Assembly (NCBI GenBank): GCA_963744115.1
Contig: CAVUSI010000001.1
Location: 124,001-188,000, forward strand
DNA from: Chersky-267 sp963744115
Lineage (GTDB): Bacteria; Chloroflexota; Limnocylindria; Limnocylindrales; CSP1-4
DNA: 64,000 nt
Direction: 5' to 3'
Shown: positions 25,177-34,303 of the stretch, piece by piece
How positions within the stretch are numbered: the first letter of the stretch is position 1
Layout: every line of letters starts with the position of its first letter
Made by a program: the position numbers and the translations under genes
The notes under the pieces: generated by a model
Told to the model about the DNA's origin: nothing
The model's database searches: none
What the model saw: the letters and a program-made list of their open reading frames with translations, nothing else

Positions 25177-26722
25177 ATGGCCTCCCCACTCCGGCCGTTC
25201 CGACCGGGCGGGTCGACCGCGATCGCTAGCGAGATGTCATCGTCGATGTGGCGCCTCTTCCGCCGCCACGGTCCGCCGTCCGGTCGATCCCGTGGCCAGT
25301 CGCTCGTCGAGCTCGCCCTGATCCTGCCGATCTTCCTCCTCTTGATCGCCGGCGCGGTCGATCTCGGCCGCCTGTTCTACGCCTATGTCGCGATCACGAA
25401 CGCGAGCAAGGAAGGCGCGCTGTTCGGCGCCTCGTACCCCCAATGCGGCACGCCGAACTCGACTGCGTGCCAGAACCCGCGGAATGTCGTCTTCCACGTC
25501 CAGACCGAGGCCGACGGCCTTATGGATGCCGGCCGGGAACAAGCTGACGCCGACGATCTCCTGCGGCCCTGGAGGAACGACGCGAGGCAGCCTGAGCACG
25601 TGCCAGGAAGGCGACACCTACCGGGTCGGGGTCAGCTTCGACTTCCGGCTGATCACGCCGATCCTCGGCAGCCTGTTCGACCATCAGCTGGTCCTCCACA
25701 CGCGAGTCGGACGCGACCGTCCTGAACCAGGCCTACGACCCGATGCCCGGGGTTCAGCGTGACCAAGGAGGTCAAGGACCCGAAGAGCGGGGAGTGGGTC
25801 CGGACGTCCGACTGTCGACCCGAAGACCGGCCTCCCCTCGAACCTCGAGTTCCACGTCGACCGACACGGTCAGGTACCGGATCACGATCAGGAACACGGG
25901 CGCGACATCGCTATCAGGGATCACGTCGTCGATGACGCCCTGAAGAGCTGGCCGCCCCCCGGCTGTCTCAACGTCGGAACGACTGCCTCGGTGGCAGGGA
26001 CATACATCTGCCCCTACCCGTCGGGCTCGCTGACAAGGCCCAGGACGATCTCAGAACACGGTCACGGTCACGGTCGGCAGACCTGTCGCCCGTAGTCGAC
26101 GTCGCGATCGATCGACGTCGCTGGCCAGCCCGCCGGAGCTGGCCGTGCAGCAAGGACGGTCGGACTCTTCCGGCACGGAGGCTTCTCGGACTGGGAGCCA
26201 GGAGCTCGAGCGTCCACCGAGGCTCGGAGGTCGACCCGACCGTCTGGTACCGGATCAGCGTCACCAACACCGGCGGGAGCCGGCGACGGCCGTCACGATC
26301 AAGGACTCGGCCGGACAGCCTGTCCGACTCGACACGGACTGCCCGAAACCCCCCCGAGCCTCGATCCCGGCGCAGACGCTACGCCTGCTTCTACGCACGG
26401 ACGTTCACGCGTGGCGGACGGGACCGCAACACCCTGACGGTCGATAGCCAGCAGACCCCGAGCCCGAGCGCGATACGGCGACCGTCAGCGTCCGGAGTCT
26501 GCGGCGGATCCGACCTGGTCGTCCCGAACCTGGTCGAGGACCCGTCCGGGGATCCGCGAACCGTCGCCGAGGCACGGTCGATCTGGACGAGCGGCAGGTT
26601 CAACCGGCCCTCGTCCCCGAGCGAATGGCTCCGACGGTCGCGACGTCGAGTCCCAGGATCTCCGCGCGATCCGTTCGACTGCGCTTCGCCGACGCATCCG
26701 GAGACGGTCGACCCACCAGTGA
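25177..26722 (+). CDS. TadE-like pilus protein with DUF11-type and PASTA-like modules, many frameshifts
   Basis: Begins with a TadE segment: GQSLVELALILPIFLLLIAG then VDLGRLFYAYVAITNASKEGALFGA, a prepilin-like membrane helix. Beyond about 25,530 the reading frame changes repeatedly, yet protein-like pieces continue in order: DTYRVGVSFDFRLITPILGSLF, DPKSGEWV, DTVRYRITIRNTGATSLSGIT, TVWYRISVTNTGG (DUF11-type repeats), and VPNLVEDPSGDPRTVAEARSIW, which resembles a PASTA domain. The likely end is TGA 26720-26722, overlapping the next start as GTGA. Several breaks look like one extra base each. I read this as one long surface protein with bad base calls, though real decay is possible. Confidence 0.62.
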
Positions 26723-27179
26723 CCACGCCAGGCCCCGCGACCGCGGGGCCAGCGGGCAGTCGCTGGTCGAGTTCGCCCTGGTCTTCCCGATCTTCCTGCT
26801 GCTCCTGTTCGGCCTGATCGACATCGGCCGGTTCGTCTACTCGGCGAACGCCTTCAACGAGGCGGCACGCGAGGGCACCCGGTTCGGCTCGGTGGCGGCA
26901 TGGACGCAGAGCTGCGCCGGGCCTCGCGAGGCGTGTGTCGCAGGCCGAGACGCTAAAGCGCGGCTCGCCGGCGGTCCCAGGGGCGACCGTGACCGCCACG
27001 CTGCCGGCGATCACGTCGCGGATGCGGCGTCACCGGCACCGGTCGCCCGGGGAGCTGCCGGACGAACGACCTGCTGACGGTCAAGGTGAGGCCGAGTTCC
27101 AGGTCCTAACGCCGGTCATCGGCCAGCTCCTCGGCAAGACCACGCTCACCGGGTCAGCCAAGTGACGGTCAATCAATGA
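26719..27179 (+). CDS. TadE-like pilus protein, frameshifted
   Basis: ASGQSLVEFALVFPIFLLLLFG then IDIGRFVYSANAFNEAAREGTRFGSVA is a canonical TadE N-terminus. After about 26,930 the frame shifts; EFQVLTPVIGQLLGKTTLTGSAK appears at the end in another frame. Restoring one base near 27,162 gives SAKVTVNQ and a stop at 27,177-27,179 that overlaps the ATG of the next gene. The GTG at 26719 overlaps the end of the upstream gene, but a small frame correction is needed just after it. The protein probably sits in the membrane and helps assemble or present a Tad pilus. Confidence 0.7.
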
Positions 27180-28177
27180 CCGACCGTACCCTGCACCGCG
27201 CCGCCGGCCAGATCGTGGTCATGTTCGCCGTCGCGCTGCTGGCGATCGCCCTGACCGTCGGACTCGTCGTCGATGGCGGGATGGCGTTCCTCCAGCGGCG
27301 GGACGGCACAGAACGACGCCGACCTCGCCGCCTTGGCCGGCGACCAAGGTCATCGCCGACGCGACATGGATCGAGTCGCGGGGAAGCGGGAGTCGTCGAC
27401 ACACGGTCTACGCCGCCGTCCAGCAGCAACGGATACCGATCCGACTGCGCGACCGTCCACCCGTGCACCTGGACCGCGCACTTCATCGGCCCCGGCCAGG
27501 CGGACCTCGGGCCCTGGACCGGTCGGCGGCGGAGGCTTCGCCGGATCCGAGTCGCCCGATCCTCGGAGTGCGGGTCGACGTCAGCCGGCGCCCGCGGACG
27601 TTCTTCCTCGGCCTGGTCGGTCAAGGACGCCTGGCAGGTCGACACGACCGCGACGGCGATGACCGCCAAGCCGACCAGTCGCGCCCGCCGGCCAGCTCCT
27701 GCCGATCGCCCTCCACGCAGCCGACGACGTCCCCGTTCACCAAGGGCAGGTCTACGACCTCACCCCGGACAAGTCGCGCCCGGCGGCTTCGCCTGGATGA
27801 CTGGCCGGGGCAAGGGCGTCGCTCGGAGCTAGCATCTGCGATCCGGACAACCCGGCCTCGACCTGCGTGGAAGCTGCACGGTCGGTCACGCGTGCGAGCG
27901 CCTACACGCCTGAGCCGGTCTCGGGCTGCCTGGCGACGCTGGGTCAAGAGCCGGGCGACGGTCCTCATCCCGATCTACGACCGCGGACTCGACACCGCCC
28001 AGGTACCGGATCATCGGCGTCGCCGCGTTCACGATCATCGTCCGCTCGACCAGTCCGAAACGGATGACATCCGGGCGTTCTTCGTGGGAGTCCTACGCCT
28101 ACCCGATCGTCCCGGCCGAGCTCCGACCAGCCGCCCGGCCCTAACGACTCGCTCTACTACCTCGGACTGGTGAAGTA
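27176..28177 (+). CDS. TadG-like (Flp pilus-associated) protein, many frameshifts
   Basis: MTDRTLHRAAGQIVVMFAVALLAIALTVGLVVDGGMAFLQRRD is the N-terminal membrane helix of the Tad/TadG-like family (PF13400 type). After it the frame breaks near 27,305 and again several times. Pieces that look like protein include NGYRSDCATVHPCTWTAHFIG, KDAWQVDTTATAMTAKPTS, GQVYDLTPDKS, ATVLIPIYDRGLDTA, DDIRAFFVGV and DSLYYLGLVK before TAA 28175-28177. The ATG overlaps the upstream stop. This is the last gene of the three-gene Tad-like set; pilin, ATPase and secretin genes are not in the window. Confidence 0.65.
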
Positions 28178-28271
28178 AGACGCGGGAGGCGTCGGCCGGC
28201 GCGTCGCCTGCTGGACGGGCAGGGGTACCATCGTGGGGCGGAGAGGGACCCCAGCCCCCGATCCGTCCCCG

Positions 28272-28302
28272 GGTCCTCGGGGACCACCCGCGGCCGGGTG
28301 GT
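28272..28302. terminator. Overlapping GC-rich hairpins between convergent genes
   Basis: ACCACCCG-CGGC-CGGGTGGT (28283-28302) is a perfect 8-bp stem with a 4-nt loop. GGTCC-TCGG-GGACC (28272-28285) overlaps it and would compete. They lie between the Tad-like gene (+, ends 28177) and the amidase gene (-, ends 28330). There is no T run on either side, so intrinsic termination is only suggested. Confidence 0.45.
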
Positions 28303-28329
28303 GCCTCCGGGCGTCACCCGGCCGTTCGA

Positions 28330-29160
28330 TCAGCGGACCACGGTCGCTTCGGGACGTCGGTTGGCGAGACTCGGGACCTGGCGCCGGACCGAGCGGACCC
28401 GGTCGAGGTCCAGATCCGCCGTCACGATGCCCACCCGATCCGGGGCCTGGGCGACCACCGTTCCCCACGGATCGACGATCATCGATCGCCCGAACGCCGG
28501 CTGGCCGGGCGGCCCGCCGACCTGTCCGGGAGCCAGCACGTAGGCGCCGTTCTCGATCGCCCGTGCTCGGAGCAGGACCTCCCAGTGGTCGCGACCCGTC
28601 CGCTCGGTGAAGTTCGCCGGGACGCACAGCACCTCGGCCCCGGCCAGCGCCAGGGCACGGTAGAGCTCCGGGAATCGAAGGTCGTAGCAGATCGACAATC
28701 CGACCCTGATGCCGTCCACCTCGACGACGACGGCTCGATCGCCCGGGCTCACCCGGTCTGACTCAAGGTCGACCGGACCGTCCTCGACGGCGACGTCGAA
28801 CAGGTGGATCTTGCGATAGGTCGCGGCGATCGAGCCGTCGGGCGCGATCAGCACGCTGGTGTTGAACGGGCGAGCCGGCTCATCGGAGGTCTCAGCCAGC
28901 GATCCGACCAGGATCCAGACGTCGTTCTGCATCGCGACCCCGGCGAACCGGTCCGTCCATGGACCGGGGATCGGCCGCGCCGACGCGCGATAGCCGTCAT
29001 CCGGACCGCGGTACTGGAGGTATTCGGGAAGGGCGACCAGGCGAGCCCCGCCGGCCGCCGCCTCATCGGCCAGGCTCGACGCGATCGCGATATTGGTCTC
29101 GACATCCGAGCCGGCGTCGAGCTGGACGAGGGCGACCCGGAGCAGAGCGGCATCGGTCAT
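28330..29160 (-). CDS. Carbon-nitrogen hydrolase (nitrilase superfamily, omega-amidase/NIT1-like)
   Basis: 276 aa with the full catalytic triad: Glu46 in LPEYLQY, Lys117 in YRKIHLF and Cys158 in SICYDLRFPELYRAL. The Cys-Tyr-Asp-Leu-Arg-Phe-Pro-Glu block is typical of the branch holding NIT1/Nit2-type amidases for deaminated glutathione or alpha-keto-acid amides. The exact substrate cannot be read. The ATG at 29160 is preceded by TAGCCT at 6 nt, overlapping the stop of the upstream lipoprotein gene. The frame is clean. Confidence 0.88.
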   Translation of the reverse strand: MTDAALLRVALVQLDAGSDVETNIAIASSLADEAAAGGARLVALPEYLQYRGPDDGYRASARPIPGPWTDRFAGVAMQNDVWILVGSLAETSDEPARPFNTSVLIAPDGSIAATYRKIHLFDVAVEDGPVDLESDRVSPGDRAVVVEVDGIRVGLSICYDLRFPELYRALALAGAEVLCVPANFTERTGRDHWEVLLRARAIENGAYVLAPGQVGGPPGQPAFGRSMIVDPWGTVVAQAPDRVGIVTADLDLDRVRSVRRQVPSLANRRPEATVVR

Positions 29161-29166
29161 GCCGAC

Positions 29167-29172
29167 AGGCTA
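29167..29172 (-). promoter_or_regulatory. Candidate -10 hexamer TAGCCT of the amidase gene
   Basis: On the minus strand TAGCCT ends 6 nt before the ATG at 29160. It includes the TAG stop of the lipoprotein gene. Confidence 0.42.
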
Positions 29173-29643
29173 GCGGATGCCGGTGTCGTACTCGACGAGG
29201 ATGGGGGTCGGCGTGCTCGTGCCGTCCGGCCCGACCGAGAACGGGACGATCGGGGCGGGCCCGATCAGACCCTTGAACGGCTGCGGCGCGAGGAGATAGT
29301 CGCCGGCCGGCAAGCTGATCGCGAACCGCCCATCGGCGGCGGTCGTCGTTCGCGCCACCTCCGAGCCACCGACCGTTGTGACGACCAGGGTGGCGCCCGC
29401 GACCGCTCGCGACAGGCACGAGGGATCGCCCGGACGCGAGACCGGACAGACCGGACCGGCGGTCGCGATCCCGCTGACGTTCCCGGTCGCCGCGGCCGTC
29501 GCTGTCGACGGAGCGGACGGCGCGCTAGACGGTGGCGGCGCCGACGAGCCTGCGGAGGGGACGGCAGAGCATCCGGCGAGGACGATCAGGAGCGCCGCGA
29601 AGACGAACGTCCGGCGGCCGGCGCGGAGGCGATCGACGTCCAT
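29170..29643 (-). CDS. Lipoprotein with carboxypeptidase-regulatory-like domain
   Basis: 157 aa. Basic start, hydrophobic helix FVFAALLIVLAGC with the lipobox Cys25, then a Ser/Pro/Ala-rich linker (26-55). The rest (AVAGATLVVTTVGGSEVARTTTAADGRFAISLPAGDYLL) is a CarboxypepD_reg-like beta-sandwich as found in surface proteins. It would be anchored outside the membrane. It lies between the MocR-like regulator (36 nt upstream) and the amidase, all on the minus strand. Role unknown. Confidence 0.78.
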   Translation of the reverse strand: MDVDRLRAGRRTFVFAALLIVLAGCSAVPSAGSSAPPPSSAPSAPSTATAAATGNVSGIATAGPVCPVSRPGDPSCLSRAVAGATLVVTTVGGSEVARTTTAADGRFAISLPAGDYLLAPQPFKGLIGPAPIVPFSVGPDGTSTPTPILVEYDTGIR

Positions 29644-29679
29644 GGCCCTGGGACGCCTCGACGGCCCCGGTTGTTCCGG

Positions 29680-31168
29680 CTACGGCTCCGCCGCGGGACC
29701 GCGCCGCCCGACCAGCGCCCGACCGAGCGCGTCGAGCCGTCCGGGTCCGGGGGCCAGGACCGATCGGTTCGACCCGGTCCGCGTGCCGTCCAACATGGGA
29801 CGGCCTGGGATGGTGCGGATCGACGGCCGCGTGGTCACGACGTCGGGGTCGGCCACGGCGCGGCGCGCCCGCGGGTCGACGGCGTCGACGGCCTGCGACA
29901 GGCGCCATGCCGCCTTGATCGGCCCGTCCTCCTCCAACACCGCGTAGCCGAGGTCGAGCCGACCGTCGGGATCGGGCGGATCGATCAGCAGCCCGGCCGC
30001 CCTGGCTGCCAGGGCAAGACCCGACCTCGCCCGAGGTTCGAGCACCAGCCGGACCCTCAGGATCGGCTCAGGTCCCGCCGGCTCGACCTCGATGATCGGT
30101 CCGAGCGCGTCCGTGAGCGCCGTCTCGAGCGCGGCCCGCCGGGACCGAAGGAGATGGCGAAGCCGGCGGACCCTCCGATCCAGCCCGCCATCGGCGATCC
30201 ACCCGGCGATCGCTCGCTGGTCGACCGTGGAGGGCGACCCGTCGAGCTCGGCGACCGCGTCGGCGACGGCGTCCGCCAGTGACGCCCGGCACCACGATCC
30301 AGCCGAGGGACGTCCCGGGGACCAGCAGCTGGCCGAGCCCGCCGAGGAGCGCGATCCGACCGATGGCCAGGCTGCCCTGGAGCGCCGCCGGCTGCCACCC
30401 GGCCAGTCGGAGCAGCGCCGCTCGGTCGTCCTCGACGAGGACGACGCCGGCGGCGGCGTGAACGGCCGCCCGGTCGATCGGGACGTCGAGCGTCGTGGCG
30501 CCGTTCCGCCTCGCGGTCGTGCGCAGGGCGGCATCGACCGGCTCGAGCAGCCCCAGGACCGGGATGCGACTCGGGCCGCCCTCGGCGTCGAGCGCCGCGA
30601 TCAGCGCGGCGAGCAGGACGCGGGGACCATGGCCGACGACGATCTGGCGCGGGTCGGTCCGCGTCGCCCGCCCGGCGTCGAGATAGGCACTGAGTGCCGC
30701 CCGAAGATCGACCACGCCAGCCGGACCGGCGAGCGGAGCGACCGGCTGCCTCCCGCCGTGCCGCCCGAAGGCGCGACCTCCCAGGCCGCGACCGGGAAGC
30801 CGCCCGGGACCCCGCCGTCGGGGAGCGCCTCGGGGCGAAGGTCGAGGCGAACGACCCTGGGACGGTCGCGGACCGGCGGCGCCAGCGTCGGCGCGGTCGG
30901 CCGCACCGGAACCGGGAGCTCGGTCGCGACCCAGGTGCCCGAGCCGACCCGGGCGTCGAGGTATCCCTCGGCGGCGAGCTGCTCGTAGGCGACGGCGACG
31001 GTGACCCTGGCCACGCCGAGGTCCTCGGCCAGTGTCCGGATCCCGGGGACGCGGGCACCCGGACGCAGCCGCCCGGTGTGGATGGCCGTGCGGATCTGGT
31101 GCCTCGACCTGCTGGTAGAGCGGGACGACGCTCCGGCGGTCGAGCTGGACGGTGATGAACATCGACAC
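29680..31168 (-). CDS. MocR-like regulator (GntR HTH + aminotransferase fold lacking the PLP lysine), frameshifted
   Basis: Starts SMFITVQLDRRSVVPLYQQVE, then a GntR winged helix (GRLRPGARVPGIRTLAEDLG, then VTVAVAYEQLAAEGYLDARVGSGTWVA) and a type-I aminotransferase-like domain (VDLRAALSAYL, DPRQIVVGHGPRVLLAALIAAL). Where family members have SKTLAPGLRLGYLV, this protein reads GQLLVPGTSLGWIV, so the PLP lysine is Gln; the partner EDDYD region reads VEDDRAALL. Frame breaks near 31,099 (extra base), 30,755 (missing base) and 30,285 (extra base) leave 1,489 nt, which becomes 496 codons after correction. Probably senses something other than PLP, or is a decayed MocR. Confidence 0.78.
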
Positions 31169-31236
31169 GACAGTGGATAGTCGATCTGACGGGTCCCGGG
31201 TTCATCCGGACCGGGTGTCCCCATCCCGACCCCGAC

Positions 31237-31272
31237 GAGTGGCCCCATCGGCCCGAGTGGTCTCATCGGCTC
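31237..31272. repeat. Tandem 18-bp repeat in the MocR-like promoter region
   Basis: GAGTGGCCCCATCGGCCC (31237-31254) is followed at once by GAGTGGTCTCATCGGCTC (31255-31272): 15 of 18 positions match and all three differences are C/T. MocR-family proteins often bind direct repeats near their own gene, so this is a candidate operator in the divergent region between the regulator (start 31168) and the solute-binding protein (start 31420). The rest of this 251-nt gap shows nothing clear. Confidence 0.45.
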
Positions 31273-31419
31273 GTGGCCCGTGGCCCTTGCGACGGCGAGT
31301 GACCGCGACGACGATCGGAGGCGGTGGTTGCCGGGCCCCCTCACTCCCAACCGAGCACGGACCGGGCCTCCGCATCGCCCGGCCCGTGCTCGACCCAGGT
31401 TCCGGAGGTCCGAATACGG

Positions 31420-33282
31420 ATGGACAGAAAGATCGTCGGTCTGCTCGCGGCGGCCATGCTGGTCGTGGCCGCGTGCGGGACCACCTCGACCTCGAGCTCG
31501 CCGACGCCACGGCCCCGAGCCCGGGGGCCGAGGCAAGCTCCGCGCCACCCACCGCCGCACCGTCGCCCACGCCGCTCGACTTCGAGCAGATCCTGTTCGG
31601 ATACGACTACAAGCCGGAGACGGGCACGCCGGGCGGCAGCATCGTCGTGGCCGACTGGCAGGCGGCGAACCAGCTCAACCCGGTCATCTCGACCTCGCTG
31701 GCGAACTCCTACGTGCTGGCTGCGACGATGCGCGGCTGTTCACGGTGACCGCCGACGGCCACTGGAAGCCGGACCTCGCGGCCGAAGATGCCGAAGTTCA
31801 GCGACCAGTCGATCCGGGTCGACTCGGACGGCAAGGGCTTCGAGATGGATCTGGAGCTCAAGCCCGGGCCTGCTCTGGAGCGACGGGGTCCCGCTGACGC
31901 TGAATGACCTCGAAGTACACCTGGAAGTGGATCATCGATCCGGACCAGGTCGGCGTGACGACGGCCGGCTGGGACTCCATCGACAGGATGGACGTGTCGA
32001 GCGACGGGCTGAAGGCGACCGTCCACTTCAAGGAGGCATACGCCGGTTACTACGGACTGTTCGCCACGTCGTTCCTGCCCGAGCACTGGATGAAGACGAT
32101 CCCGATCAAGGACGCGGCGTCGAAGTCCTATCCGCTCACCCCCGACATCGCCAAGTCACCGACGAACGGCCCGTTCAAGTACGACAACGCCACGTCCGAC
32201 ACGATCGTCCTCGTCCGCAACGACGACTGGAAGGCCGGCGACCATCCCGCCTATCTCGACAAGGTCACCTTCCACTACTACCCGGACAACAAGGAGGGCG
32301 TGATCGCGGCCTTCCTGACCGGCGACGTCGACGTCGCGCTCGACCTCGTCCAGACCGACTACGACGCGATCAAGGGGGTCGACCCGACGTTCGGGCGGGC
32401 CCTGCTCGCGCCCGCCTGGCTCTACGAGCACCTCGACCTCAACCAGATGGGCCAGGGGCAGGGCCACGGTCATCCGGCGCTCAAGGATCCCGTCGTCCGG
32501 CAGGCGATCGCCCAGGCCATCGACCGGAAGGCGATGTTCGAGACGGTCTTCCCCGGGGCGCCCGCCGGCAGCGATCTCGGTCTGCACCAACGCCGTCCCG
32601 ACCAACTACTGGCGACTCCCGGACGACAAGGCGAGCTGCCCGAGCTACGACGTCGCCGCCGCCAACGCTGGCGCTCGACGCAGCGGGCTACACCAAGGGC
32701 CCGGATGGGATCCGGATCGACCCGAAGTCGAAGCTCCCGCTCGTCTTCGAGCACTGCTCGTCGAACACCGGGTTCCGGACGCTGGGCGGCGACTTCCTGG
32801 CCAAGTCCCTCCAGCAGATCGGGATCAAGCTCGACCTCAACTACGTCGACTCGACGACGGTCCTCTTCGCGAACTGGCCGGACGTCTCCGCCGACACGAA
32901 GTGCAACACCTACCACGGCACGTACGACACGGCCGAGTTCGGCTACTCGCTGACCCTCGACCTGTTCGGCAACTACTACTACTCCTACCACTCGGAGCAG
33001 ATCCCGACCGATGCCAACAAGGGCAACGGCTTCAACACGGTCCGGTTCGACGACCCCGAGATGGACTCGGCCCTCAACGTCCTCAAGGCGGCCCTCAAGC
33101 CGGCCGACCAGGTCCAGGCGGCCCACAAGGTCCAGGAGCAGTACATCAAGGACAACGTCGAGATCGCGCTCTACTACCGGAGCGAGGTCCGCGGCTACGC
33201 CACGAAGATCAAGAACCTGCTCTGGAACCCGTCGTCGTCCACGGAGCTGTGGAACATCGAGGACTGGTTCATCGGCCAGTGA
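31420..33282 (+). CDS. Peptide/dipeptide ABC transporter substrate-binding protein (SBP_bac_5), many frameshifts
   Basis: Lipoprotein start: MDRKIVGLLAAAMLVVAACG with Cys19. Then, in changing frames, the order of a family 5 solute-binding protein: QILFGYDYKPETGTPGGSIV, QLNPVISTSLANSYV, LLWSDGVPLTLNDL, KYTWKWIIDPDQVGVTTAGW, FKEAYAGYYGLFATSFLPEH, AIAQAIDRKAMFETVFPG, and a clean C-terminus LALDAAGYTKGPDGIRIDPK through LWNIEDWFIGQ. At least five breaks lie between 31,500 and 32,690. It binds peptides or similar solutes outside the membrane. No permease or ATPase genes for it lie in the window. Confidence 0.8.
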   Translation: MDRKIVGLLAAAMLVVAACGTTSTSSSPTPRPRARGPRQAPRHPPPHRRPRRSTSSRSCSDTTTSRRRARRAAASSWPTGRRRTSSTRSSRPRWRTPTCWLRRCAAVHGDRRRPLEAGPRGRRCRSSATSRSGSTRTARASRWIWSSSPGLLWSDGVPLTLNDLEVHLEVDHRSGPGRRDDGRLGLHRQDGRVERRAEGDRPLQGGIRRLLRTVRHVVPARALDEDDPDQGRGVEVLSAHPRHRQVTDERPVQVRQRHVRHDRPRPQRRLEGRRPSRLSRQGHLPLLPGQQGGRDRGLPDRRRRRRARPRPDRLRRDQGGRPDVRAGPARARLALRAPRPQPDGPGAGPRSSGAQGSRRPAGDRPGHRPEGDVRDGLPRGARRQRSRSAPTPSRPTTGDSRTTRRAARATTSPPPTLALDAAGYTKGPDGIRIDPKSKLPLVFEHCSSNTGFRTLGGDFLAKSLQQIGIKLDLNYVDSTTVLFANWPDVSADTKCNTYHGTYDTAEFGYSLTLDLFGNYYYSYHSEQIPTDANKGNGFNTVRFDDPEMDSALNVLKAALKPADQVQAAHKVQEQYIKDNVEIALYYRSEVRGYATKIKNLLWNPSSSTELWNIEDWFIGQ

Positions 33283-33405
33283 GCTGATCCCGAGGCGCCT
33301 CGATGCGCCCTCGCGGTCGAGGATCCCGGACCGGCGGCCTCGCTCTCTCCCGGAGCGAGCGCCGCCGGTCGTCGCGTTCGTGGGGCCTGGTGACGAACGG
33401 GGTCG

Positions 33406-33411
33406 TACCAT
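33406..33411 (+). promoter_or_regulatory. Candidate -10 hexamer TACCAT of the alpha/beta hydrolase gene
   Basis: TACCAT ends 6 nt before the ATG at 33418, with no Shine-Dalgarno. Confidence 0.48.
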
Positions 33412-33417
33412 CCGGCG

Positions 33418-34303
33418 ATGAAGACCGACCGCATCCCGGTCGACGGCGACGTCGAGCTCAGCGTCGACCGATGGGACCCGACGCCCGGCGGCCTTCGCGA
33501 GCGCGGCATCGACGGAGCGGATCGGCCGACGTTCCTGCTGGTTCATGGCCTCGCGTCCAACGCCCGGCTGTGGGACGGCGTGGCACAACGACTCTCGGAC
33601 CTGGCGTACCCGGTCGTCACGGTCGATCTCCGCGGACACGGTCGATCGTCGAAGCCGGATCATGGCTATGACGTGCCGCGCGTGGCCGACGATCTGGCCG
33701 CGGTCATCGATGGCGTCGGGCTCGATCGACCGATCGTGGCCGGCCAATCGTGGGGTGGCAACGTCGTGCTCGAGCTGGCCGTCCGCCGGCCCGACGCCTG
33801 CCGCGGGATCGTCTGCGTCGACGGCGGCTGGCTCGAACCGAGCACGATCTTCCCGGATTGGGAGGCCTGCCGCACCGCGCTCGCCCCGCCCCGGCTGGTC
33901 GGCCGGCCGCTGACCGAGATCGAGGGCTATCTGCGGGCGAGCCACCCCGACTGGCCCGAGCCGGGGATCCGCGGCGCGCTCGCCAACTTCGAGGTCCGAC
34001 CCGACGGCACCATCGCGCCATGGCTCACCTACGACCATCACATCGAGGTGCTCCGCGGCCTGTGGGAGGACCATCCGTCGGAGCGCTTCGGGGCGATCCG
34101 CCTGCCGGTCCTCCTCGTCCCGGCGGATACGGGTGAGGCCGACCGGACCGGGCGGAAGCGGGAGGAGGTCGCGGCCGCGGAGGCGGGCCATCCGGCGGAG
34201 CCGGGTCCACTGGTTCGTCGGCGATCACGACATCCACGCCCAGCACCCGGACGAACTGGCAGACGTGTTCGATGCAAGCGCCCGGGACGGGTTCTTCTCG
34301 TGA
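33418..34303 (+). CDS. Alpha/beta-hydrolase, frameshifted once
   Basis: FLLVHGLASNARLWDGVAQRL is the oxyanion-hole region, DLRGHGRSSKP the usual loop, and GQSWGGNVVLEL holds the nucleophile Ser111. Near 34,180 the frame changes; the new frame reads VHWFVGDHDIHAQHPDELADVF with the catalytic His, and stops at TGA 34301-34303. Removing one extra base turns 886 nt into 295 codons. The stop overlaps the GTG start of the next gene (GTGA). Substrate unknown; ester or epoxide hydrolysis cannot be told apart here. Confidence 0.82.
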
